A stretch of 6,288 nucleotides of DNA from Bacteroidales bacterium (GTDB taxonomy: Bacteria > Bacteroidota > Bacteroidia > Bacteroidales > WCHB1-69), in the NCBI GenBank assembly GCA_024400715.1, contig JAKSMH010000070.1, forward strand, positions 1-6,288, given 5' to 3'. Of the stretch, positions 1 to 5,121 are shown piece by piece. The position numbers and the translations under genes were made by a program. The first letter of the stretch is position 1, and every line of letters begins with the position of its first letter. Below the pieces are notes generated by a model. The model was given only the letters and a program-made list of their open reading frames with translations, was not told where the DNA came from and made no database searches.

Positions 1-609
1 CGAGTTTTATTTCCACCAAACCATAGTGTCCATTTCGCAAATGTACCACGGCATCGCATTCCAAACCGTTTTTATCCCTGAAATGATAGACGTTTCCATA
101 CAATGCTTCTGCATAGACGCGTAAATCACGGACGGCAAGTGTTTCAAACAACAATCCCATTGTGTTCAAGTCATTCAGGAGATCTTGCGGGCCAATTCCT
201 AAAGCTGCAACAGCGATGGAGGGATCAGTAAAATATCGAGTGTTGCTGGTACGGATGGCTGTTTTAGATCGCAAATTTGGATTCCAAGTTTCTGCATCTT
301 CAATGACGAATATTTTTTGCAAAGCGTTGATATAGAGAGAAACGGTTTCTTCAGCGAGGGCTTCTGACTCATTCATTTTTGAATCCGAACATATAGTAGT
401 TACGGGAGTTTGTGTCCCTTGATGACGTGCTAATGAGCGCATGATTCTTCGAGCACGTGATGAATTTTTAAGCGAATTGTCGATTCGTACAATATCGTTT
501 TCAACCACCGCATCGAAGTAGGCGTATGCTTGGCGAAGTGCAAATTTGGAGTCAAGTCCTACCGCGAAAGGGCATCCGCCATTCTTGGACGATATTCTCT
601 ATTTTTCAT
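1..609 (-). pseudogene. internally deleted, frameshifted AAA ATPase (DUF4143 type), runs off the left edge
   Basis: The leftward ATG at 609-607 opens a typical family N-terminus (MKNREYRPRMADAL), but a stop is met at codon 17 (561-559). In the next frame, from about 580 down to base 1, 193 codons are open and read as the C-terminal half of the same family. They begin GGCPFAVGLDSKFALRQAY, pass through ARRIMRSLARHQGTQ and LYINALQKIFVIEDAETWNP, and end in a nuclease-like ECDAVV...LVEIKL motif. Intact relatives carry about 180 more residues between these parts, including Walker A (GPKWCGKT type), Walker B and the sensor region; none of that is present here. The gene therefore cannot make a working ATPase. 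The gene also lacks its 3' end because the window stops. Family assignment comes from remembered family motifs. A sequencing or assembly error at the seam is possible but would not explain so much missing coding sequence. Confidence 0.85.
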
Positions 610-628
610 ATCTAAAACATTGAGGTTG

Positions 629-636
629 CAAAAATA
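629..636 (-). promoter_or_regulatory. TAnnTTTG -7 box upstream of the ATPase pseudogene
   Basis: On the minus strand this reads TATTTTTG, an exact match to the Bacteroidota -7 consensus TAnnTTTG, 20 bases upstream of the pseudogene ATG. A clear -33 TTG box is not visible (TGTTTTAC lies in about the right place). If active, it would transcribe a dead reading frame. Confidence 0.45.
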
Positions 637-715
637 CACTTTTTATTTGTAAAACAGCGTGTTATATAAAAATAATGGATAATCGGCCAAGTTTTATATG
701 GATGATTGGCCAAAA

Positions 716-738
716 TTTGCCAAGTAATTCGTTGCAAA
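716..738. repeat. 23-bp direct repeat, copy 1
   Basis: This 23-bp stretch begins TTTGCCAAG and ends TTGCAAA, and is identical base for base to 2369-2391. The two copies are 1653 bp apart and bracket the intact ATPase gene. The core CAAgtAATTcgTTG (721-734) is an imperfect palindrome. Copy 1 lies 107 bp upstream of the pseudogene start and 28 bp past the end of the intact ATPase. It may be a target-site or att-like scar, or an upstream element shared by the two ATPase genes. Confidence 0.8.
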
Positions 739-765
739 AAGCAAAGCAGGTGTTTTATCTATATT

Positions 766-2205
766 TTAGGAAAACAGGTCGTCGCAAGTTATAATTCGCT
801 GTACTTTGCCACTGTGTTTTCCGATTGCAAGTCCGTAGGTGGTGATGAGTGTCAAATGCACCCTATGCTTGGGAGAAAGTGTTTCTTTGAGCTTTTCTAC
901 CCGATTCAACATTTTGGCTTCCTCACCTTTGTCAATAGAGTAAATAGAGCTATAGAATTTCATCTCACAAAGGTTGACTATGTTATCATCCCGGATAATA
1001 AGCATATCCACCTGTGCTCCCGTCTTTGTTTCAGAACCTGCAATATTCCAGGCGGATATGGAAGTTCTAACACCGCCGATTTCAAGGGCTCGCTTAATCT
1101 GCAAAATATGCTTCCAGCAAACCTGTTCAAACGCCACTCCACGCCAACTTTTCATTATGTCGGAAGTGAAATTGTCGTTGATAAAAGTGGCATCTTGCTG
1201 ATTCGGTTCCACGTACTTCAACCAAAAAAGACAGAAATTGTCGGTAACCTTATAATATTCTCCCGTGCCTTTCCCATAGGGTCTGTATCGCATAATGAAA
1301 TCACTCTCAGCGAGTGCGGTGAGAGTGTTACTGAGGCCGCCGCCAAGCGGCAGGCCTGTTGCCAAAGCGATTTCTTCCCGTGTGAAGCCATAATTCCGTG
1401 AGACAAGAAAACGTATTACTTTCTTGCAATCCTCTGCATTGTTGAAAATAGCTCTGAAAAGACGGTTGAACTCGTCTTTGAGGCGCGGCTTATCACCGAA
1501 AAGAATCATATCCGTGTTTTTTTCAAAACTATATCCTTTGCAGAAGTAACTAAGATAATAAGGAATACCGCCAAAAACCATATACGACTGGACAATATCG
1601 TAGCGTGAAAGTTCGATGTTTTCGTGTTCAAAATACTCCTCGCATTCTTTTAATGTAAAAGGCAAAAGCTTTATTTCATCCGTAACACGCCCGTAAAGTC
1701 CACCTTTACTACGCGAAAGATGGCTGAGCATCCACGAAGTGGCGCTGCCGCAAACAATAAGCATAATGTTGTCGCGTCCGCTACACCATCCATTCCAAAA
1801 ACTTTCAAAAGCCGAAAGAAAATGGCTTCGCGGTGTATCCATCCACGGCAATTCATCAATAAATATGACCATACGCTGGCCATTGTCAAGCTTTTGAAGC
1901 AGTTGCGTGAGCAGAAAGAATGCCTCCATCCAGGTCTTAGGTTGTTTGTATCCTTCAAGTCCGTGGTTCAACAGTGAGTAGTAGAAACTCTCCAACTGCG
2001 TTTTCAGCCGGTTCTTTTCATCTTCCTGGTCAACAGGCGACACTCCAGTATGTTGAAAGGTGAATTTGTCTTTCAAGGCCTGTTTGATGAGAAACGTCTT
2101 TCCTATGCGCCGCCGTCCATACACGGCAACAAACTCAGGACGGTCGCTATAGTAGAGTCGTTCCAATTCTTCAATCTCTTTTTTTCTTCCAATAATTGTA
2201 CTCAT
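766..2205 (-). CDS. AAA ATPase of the ATPase/DUF234 (DEXX-box) type
   Basis: From the ATG at 2205 the product is 479 residues; a GTG six bases upstream (2211) is in frame and would add two residues. I chose the ATG because MSTIIGRKKEIEEL is the usual start. An N-terminal P-loop domain has Walker A GRRRIGKT (about residues 30-37), Walker B VIFIDELPWMD (about 113-123) and a sensor-like CGSATSWM. A winged-helix-like middle follows (GFTREEIALATGLPLGGGLS). The C-terminal DUF234-type region ends in a PD-(D/E)XK-like set: E in AFEQV, D in QVDMLI, and E-x-K in LCEMKF. The length is normal and no lesions are seen. Proteins of this group are common in Bacteroidales and archaea, often near mobile or toxin-like genes, but their biological role is not settled. 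The gene is single, leftward, divergent from the radical SAM gene and bracketed by a 23-bp direct repeat. Confidence 0.92.
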   Translation of the reverse strand: MSTIIGRKKEIEELERLYYSDRPEFVAVYGRRRIGKTFLIKQALKDKFTFQHTGVSPVDQEDEKNRLKTQLESFYYSLLNHGLEGYKQPKTWMEAFFLLTQLLQKLDNGQRMVIFIDELPWMDTPRSHFLSAFESFWNGWCSGRDNIMLIVCGSATSWMLSHLSRSKGGLYGRVTDEIKLLPFTLKECEEYFEHENIELSRYDIVQSYMVFGGIPYYLSYFCKGYSFEKNTDMILFGDKPRLKDEFNRLFRAIFNNAEDCKKVIRFLVSRNYGFTREEIALATGLPLGGGLSNTLTALAESDFIMRYRPYGKGTGEYYKVTDNFCLFWLKYVEPNQQDATFINDNFTSDIMKSWRGVAFEQVCWKHILQIKRALEIGGVRTSISAWNIAGSETKTGAQVDMLIIRDDNIVNLCEMKFYSSIYSIDKGEEAKMLNRVEKLKETLSPKHRVHLTLITTYGLAIGKHSGKVQRIITCDDLFS

Positions 2206-2304
2206 AGTCACAAGTTTTTGGTAGTATTTTATTATAAATCTGAACGTTTAAAACTTACTTTTGTCCGAAATGAAAAAGGGAAAAAGAATCATTTAAAACT
2301 GCCG

Positions 2305-2312
2305 CAAAGATA
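2305..2312 (-). promoter_or_regulatory. TAnnTTTG -7 box for the ATPase gene
   Basis: The minus strand reads TATCTTTG, an exact TAnnTTTG match, about 100 bases upstream of the ATPase ATG. A TTTG word lies only 11 bases further upstream, too close for a standard -33 box, so only the -7 element is convincing. It predicts an ATPase mRNA leader of roughly 90 bases. Confidence 0.5.
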
Positions 2313-2368
2313 ATAAAAATTTACAAACGGCAGGATAATAGATGTTATAAATTGCCGAATAAGTATAT

Positions 2369-2391
2369 TTTGCCAAGTAATTCGTTGCAAA
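2369..2391. repeat. 23-bp direct repeat, copy 2
   Basis: Identical over 23 bases to 716-738 and in the same orientation. It lies 158 bp upstream of the intact ATPase start. The flanks differ at once (t before and ct after, against a and aa at copy 1), which defines the repeat ends. Another TGCCAAG follows at 2393. Confidence 0.8.
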
Positions 2392-2441
2392 CTGCCAAGC
2401 AACGAAGGGCAGGGAAATGGGAATCGTGAAAGCGGATAGTT

Positions 2442-2449
2442 TATTTTTG
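2442..2449 (+). promoter_or_regulatory. rightward TAnnTTTG -7 box, distal
   Basis: Reads TATTTTTG, an exact match to the Bacteroidota -7 consensus. It would start a transcript near 2456, just ahead of the mini-ORF at 2464 and about 130 bases before the radical SAM start. No clear -33 TTG box is visible. Confidence 0.4.
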
Positions 2450-2463
2450 TAACTTAACTTTTT

Positions 2464-2517
2464 ATGCGAAAAGTTCCTTTCCTGCCCCTCCACAATAAGA
2501 ACCTAAAAAGAACCTAA
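2464..2517 (+). CDS. possible 17-residue leader peptide
   Basis: An ATG eight bases past the predicted start of the distal transcript opens a frame reading MRKVPFLPLHNKNLKRT and a TAA stop. The last codons and the stop fall inside the tandem repeat AAGAACCTAA. It resembles no known leader peptide and holds no run of one amino acid that would suggest classic attenuation. It may be chance; position alone supports it. Confidence 0.2.
   Translation: MRKVPFLPLHNKNLKRT
2497..2517 (+). repeat. tandem 10-bp repeat with 11-bp period
   Basis: AAGAACCTAA occurs at 2497-2506 and again, unchanged, at 2508-2517. The period is about one helical turn, so both copies would face the same side of the DNA. It ends 20 bases upstream of the proximal -7 box (2538-2545), a place where activators of the response-regulator kind bind direct repeats. 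No regulator gene is in the window. Confidence 0.45.
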
Positions 2518-2537
2518 GTGCGTGAGGGAAAGAGTAT

Positions 2538-2545
2538 TACTTTTG
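2538..2545 (+). promoter_or_regulatory. proximal TAnnTTTG -7 box for the radical SAM gene
   Basis: Reads TACTTTTG, an exact TAnnTTTG match, and predicts a start near 2552. It falls after an in-frame ATG at 2522 and before the ATG at 2585. It therefore argues for 2585 as the real start of the maturase, with a leader of about 33 bases. Confidence 0.5.
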
Positions 2546-2584
2546 CAAGCGAAAAAAAGAAAAGATAAATTTAATAGAAATAAT

Positions 2585-4405
2585 ATGTTAGTACGACAAA
2601 CCAAAAACACATTTATTCGTTTCATCGACGAAATGGGTTATATCACGAATCAGATGACCCGCCACGACCGAACTTATAATGAAACAGGTGCAGATTTTTT
2701 GAAAGAAATCAACCGCCAACCGCAAAATGTGGATGACATTGTGGCTCGTTTGCGCAAAGTGTATAACGACAGCGTTTCAACAGAGGAATTGCGTGCCGAT
2801 TTCGTGGAGTTCATTCAAGACTTGGCCGATCATCTTTTCCTTGTAGTTGGTGAAACGCCCGAAGAGTTGGATGTAAAAGATTTGGATTTTTCCTACAGTA
2901 TGGAAAATCCGAAAACTTTGGTTGATGATTTCACACAGGACACCAAACAAGTAGTGAATGAATGTACGCAAGACTTTATGTTGGAAGCCACGCAACGCAA
3001 GCCGAGATTGAACGGTTTGCAGTTTGAACTCACCAGCCGTTGCAACGAACGCTGCATTCATTGCTACATTCCCAACCCAAAAAAGAACAACGGCGGCGAT
3101 ATGCCCATTGAAAAGGTGAAATCTCTCATAGATGAATTTGCCGAAATGGGCGGCTTGCACGTTACGCTTTCCGGTGGCGAAGTCTTTCTGCACAAAGATA
3201 TTATTCCTATAATAAAATATTGTAGGGAAAAGGATATGCAGATTTCTATTCTCAGCAACCTGATTGCGCTGAAAGACGAACAGATTCCCTTTATCAAGGA
3301 GGCAAATGTCTCATTGGTACAGACCTCGTTGTACAGTATGGATCCCGCCATTCACGATTTGATTACCACGGTAAAAGGTTCTCAAGTGAAAACAAAAGAA
3401 GCCATTGAAAAGTTAGTTGCCGCTGACATTCCCGTGCAGATTTCCTGTCCCATAATGAAAGCCAATTGTAAGGGCTATGCCGATGTGTTACAATATGCGC
3501 AAAGTCTGCGCTGCAAGGCACAGACCGACTACATTATGATGGCACAATCGGATTTAGACACCTCGAATTTAGCAAATCGGATTTCTTTGGAAGAAACGGA
3601 AACCGTTCTTCGTGACATTATGAAATGGGACAAAGATTACAAAGAAAATACTCTGACACAGCCTCCAATAGTAGAAAACTTCAACTTTGATGTTGAAAGA
3701 TTCGCTAAACAGCCCTTGTGCGGTGCTGGCATTAACGATTGTTGCATAACTGAAAATGGAGACGTATATCCTTGTGCCGGCTGGCAAGCGATGGTCTGTG
3801 GGAACGTATATAAGCAAAGTCTGAAAGAAATTTGGGAGAATTCACCGCAATTTAAACAAGTGCGTGCTGTAACACAAGGTGATTTTCCTGAATGCTTGAA
3901 ATGCGAAGCCCGTAACTTCTGCGCAATGTGTTTGGTTCGCAACTACAACGAAAGCGGTGGGGATATGTTCAAGATAAACAAGCATTTTTGTAATGTGGCG
4001 TTTTTAAATAAAAAAGTTGTAGAAGAATATGCGGCATCTAATGCAGAAGATTATGCAATGCGATATGAAAGATTAATATGCGACATCTACCATTGTGAAA
4101 GATTTGTCAATGTTGCTGCCGATGCTGACATTTATCGCAGATTGGTCAACGAATATTTCAGACTCGTGCAAGTGCAAAATACCCATCATAGAGATGGCGA
4201 GCAAGAATGCAAAATATCTTACGGAAAAACTCTTGAAGAAATCAATTTTCATTTAATGAATGCCATTGATAACATTAAATGTGCAAAGCAAGAAAATTAC
4301 GAAAAGCTGAAAACAATCAAGCACAATTTCCCTTTGAGAAATATTCCCGCAGTAAATTATGCAATTGATTCTATGCGACAAATTTTAAGAGACGATAAAC
4401 AATAA
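2585..4405 (+). CDS. radical SAM/SPASM peptide maturase with N-terminal RRE-like domain
   Basis: The product has 606 residues from the ATG at 2585. An in-frame ATG at 2522 would add 21 lysine/arginine-rich residues, but it precedes the likely promoter. Residues 1-92 look like a PqqD-type RiPP recognition element, which binds a precursor's leader. After a linker comes a radical SAM barrel at about 145-340, with the cluster motif CNERCIHC (C153, C157, C160) and GGE at 197-199. The SPASM domain has C379, the GX4C motif ending at C397, then C437, C440, C446, C449 and C469, enough for two auxiliary Fe-S clusters. Such enzymes join Cys or other side chains in RiPP precursors by radical chemistry. 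After SPASM, about 130 residues (477-606) form a helical, charged extension not usual in the family. The 50-residue gene that follows 58 bases later is its probable substrate. The function class is secure; the bond made is unknown. Confidence 0.93.
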   Translation: MLVRQTKNTFIRFIDEMGYITNQMTRHDRTYNETGADFLKEINRQPQNVDDIVARLRKVYNDSVSTEELRADFVEFIQDLADHLFLVVGETPEELDVKDLDFSYSMENPKTLVDDFTQDTKQVVNECTQDFMLEATQRKPRLNGLQFELTSRCNERCIHCYIPNPKKNNGGDMPIEKVKSLIDEFAEMGGLHVTLSGGEVFLHKDIIPIIKYCREKDMQISILSNLIALKDEQIPFIKEANVSLVQTSLYSMDPAIHDLITTVKGSQVKTKEAIEKLVAADIPVQISCPIMKANCKGYADVLQYAQSLRCKAQTDYIMMAQSDLDTSNLANRISLEETETVLRDIMKWDKDYKENTLTQPPIVENFNFDVERFAKQPLCGAGINDCCITENGDVYPCAGWQAMVCGNVYKQSLKEIWENSPQFKQVRAVTQGDFPECLKCEARNFCAMCLVRNYNESGGDMFKINKHFCNVAFLNKKVVEEYAASNAEDYAMRYERLICDIYHCERFVNVAADADIYRRLVNEYFRLVQVQNTHHRDGEQECKISYGKTLEEINFHLMNAIDNIKCAKQENYEKLKTIKHNFPLRNIPAVNYAIDSMRQILRDDKQ

Positions 4406-4410
4406 TCAAT

Positions 4411-4467
4411 ATGGAGAATGCCGAAAATCCTTTAAAGAGTAGGCAAAATAAAATCTTATCAAAATGA
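4411..4467 (+). CDS. possible 18-residue coupling ORF overlapping the precursor start
   Basis: An ATG five bases past the maturase stop reads MENAENPLKSRQNKILSK and stops at a TGA that overlaps the precursor ATG as ATGA (4464-4467). This layout is classic for translational coupling. The codons for SRQNK recur as VRQNK at 4961-4975, with AAT changed to AAC. It may be a coupling leader, a remnant of an older gene, or chance. Confidence 0.25.
   Translation: MENAENPLKSRQNKILSK
4420..4454 (+). repeat. small-ORF leader repeat, copy 1
   Basis: GCCGAAAA, 12 other bases, then TAGGCAAAATAAAAT, ending 9 bases before the putative precursor ATG. GCCGAAAA and GAGTAGGCAA recur at the same spacing 270 bases downstream (from 4690), and the second half recurs 14/15 at 4963-4977. 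Confidence 0.5.
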
Positions 4468-4616
4468 AAAATTACAAAAAAGTTCAAATGGTAGCAAAAA
4501 ATGCTCCTTCAGGTTCTTATGCAGCTGGATGTCCATCTAAGGACAGGAAAGCAGAGCATTTCCTTGTTTTGGAATGCACCCATAGTACTTGTATGAATTG
4601 TGAGCGCACTGCGTAA
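4464..4616 (+). CDS. probable RiPP precursor peptide, Cys-containing, 50 residues
   Basis: This short gene reads MKNYKKVQMVAKNAP, then SGSYAAGCPSKDRKAEH, and ends FLVLECTHSTCMNCERTA. The N-terminus is lysine-rich with a small hydrophobic patch, as in leader peptides. The four cysteines are at 23, 38, 43 and 46, spaced CX14C, CX4C and CX2C, with Thr, Ser and His between them as possible crosslink partners. It sits 58 bases after a maturase whose class acts on such peptides, on the same strand, with no promoter between, and is closed by a perfect hairpin eight bases after its stop. There is no GG leader-cleavage site; a cut near AAG/C is possible but unproven. No signal peptide is visible. I cannot place it in a named precursor family. 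The alternative is a small metal-binding protein using the CX4CX2C knuckle. Size, position and cysteines favour a precursor. Confidence 0.75.
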   Translation: MKNYKKVQMVAKNAPSGSYAAGCPSKDRKAEHFLVLECTHSTCMNCERTA

Positions 4617-4623
4617 TCATTAT

Positions 4624-4658
4624 GAAAAGAGTGTGCCAGCATATGGCACACTCTTTTC
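4624..4658 (+). terminator. perfect 15-bp hairpin after the precursor gene
   Basis: GAAAAGAGTGTGCCA at 4624-4638 pairs fully with 4644-4658 around the five-base loop GCATA. It starts eight bases past the precursor stop. The right arm ends TTTTC, so the U-run is short and lies in the stem opposite AAAA. It may terminate fully, act partially so that precursor outruns the downstream genes, or protect the 3' end of the precursor mRNA. It is symmetric and could work in either direction. Confidence 0.7.
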
Positions 4659-4689
4659 CACAACAACAGAATCAAATTCAAAAGCGGAA

Positions 4690-4719
4690 GCCGAAAAGCT
4701 ATATGAGAGTAGGCAATAA
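4690..4719 (+). repeat. small-ORF leader repeat, copy 2
   Basis: GCCGAAAA followed at the same distance as in copy 1 by GAGTAGGCAA; about 26 of 40 bases match over 4411-4450 against 4681-4720. It ends 19 bases before the zinc-ribbon ATG at 4739. Confidence 0.4.
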
Positions 4720-4738
4720 TTCGATAATCACTATAATT

Positions 4739-4954
4739 ATGACCATTTCTGTTAAATGTCCAATATGTGGTAAATGTTTTTCCAAAATAATTGATATAGA
4801 AGACCTTGAAGGAACTGTTATTGATTCTCGTTCAATGGGTAATGAAAAACATTATCAAATTCCTATCAAATTATGCCCTCATTGTAAAAATTCATTGAAG
4901 CAGATAAATATTTATGAGTATCCAGAAGGTATTTATACCATGTCTGTTGAATAA
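4739..4954 (+). CDS. small zinc-ribbon protein, 71 residues, function unknown
   Basis: The chosen start, MTISVKCPICGKCFSK, puts a zinc knuckle CPIC near the N-terminus and a second knuckle, CPHC, about 40 residues later. Together they make a four-cysteine zinc-ribbon, with an extra Cys in CGKC. Between the knuckles is an acidic stretch (IDIEDLEGTVIDS). The end, YEYPEGIYTMSVE, has no known motif. The same frame is open back to an ATG at 4622, but that ATG lies in the hairpin and its translation looks like noncoding sequence; an ATG at 4703 is also possible. At about 30% G+C it is far more AT-rich than the genes on either side. It may bind nucleic acid or a partner protein, or have no tie to the maturase. 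Its place between the precursor and the amidohydrolase is the only hint of a shared role. Confidence 0.7.
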   Translation: MTISVKCPICGKCFSKIIDIEDLEGTVIDSRSMGNEKHYQIPIKLCPHCKNSLKQINIYEYPEGIYTMSVE

Positions 4955-4962
4955 GTGAAAGT

Positions 4963-4977
4963 TAGGCAAAACAAAAT
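4963..4977 (+). repeat. small-ORF leader repeat, copy 3 (half)
   Basis: TAGGCAAAACAAAAT differs from 4440-4454 by one base. The GCCGAAAA half is missing. It lies at the foot of the terminator hairpin and runs into an ATG at 4976 whose 33-codon frame shows no recognisable features. Confidence 0.4.
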
Positions 4978-5035
4978 GGAAGGAGTGATCGGCAGGAATG
5001 TCGATTGCTTCTTTTCCATTAGAACTTATTTTTTT
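4975..5035 (+). terminator. terminator-like hairpin after the zinc-ribbon gene
   Basis: The arm 4975-4991 (AATGGAAGGAGTGATCG) pairs with 5002-5020 as about 17 base pairs. These include three G-U pairs, with a two-base bulge and a ten-base loop. Eight bases later a run of seven T (5029-5035) follows. This fits an intrinsic terminator, slightly loose because of the gap. It would separate the amidohydrolase from the upstream genes unless it is leaky. Confidence 0.6.
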
Positions 5036-5121
5036 GCTAAAGAAGATCAAACTTTTAAATTGACGGGACTCATATAGTTTTATCCCTATTTGATTGTCCT
5101 CCGAAAGCAGCCATTAACCTC

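Larger units (their letters stand above)
2212..2584. other. 373-bp divergent control region between the ATPase and the radical SAM gene
   Basis: No full-length gene is visible here. The stretch holds a leftward TAnnTTTG box (2305-2312), copy 2 of the 23-bp repeat, two rightward TAnnTTTG boxes (2442-2449 and 2538-2545), a 17-codon mini-ORF (2464-2517) and a tandem 10-bp repeat (2497-2517). TGCCAA-like words recur at 2353, 2371 and 2393. An open frame does run left from about 2493 to 2293, but it crosses promoter boxes and repeats and has no recognisable protein features. Confidence 0.6.

Noticed and set aside
706..1401. 231-codon rightward open frame
   Set aside because: It lies almost wholly antisense to the well-supported ATPase gene, begins inside the 3' repeat region, and its translation has no recognisable domain. 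It is a shadow frame.
2407..2487. GGGCAGG...CCTGCCC inverted pair around the distal promoter
   Set aside because: The arms are about seven bases and more than 60 bases apart; likely chance.
2522..2584. N-terminal extension of the maturase from the ATG at 2522
   Set aside because: The proximal TAnnTTTG box (2538-2545) lies inside it and the added residues are a Lys/Arg-rich run without domain character; the ATG at 2585 fits the RRE-like domain start.
2777..3193. 138-codon leftward open frame
   Set aside because: It is antisense to the RRE and radical SAM core coding sequence, which carries clear motifs in the forward frame.
4622..4738. Upstream part of the zinc-ribbon frame starting MKRVCQHMAHSF
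   Set aside because: It is encoded by the hairpin and the leader repeat; the zinc-ribbon fold begins at the ATG at 4739.
4976..5077. 33-codon frame MEGVIGRNVDCFFSIRTYFF... as a second precursor
   Set aside because: It is made almost entirely of the terminator hairpin and T-run, has one Cys and does not resemble the 50-residue peptide.
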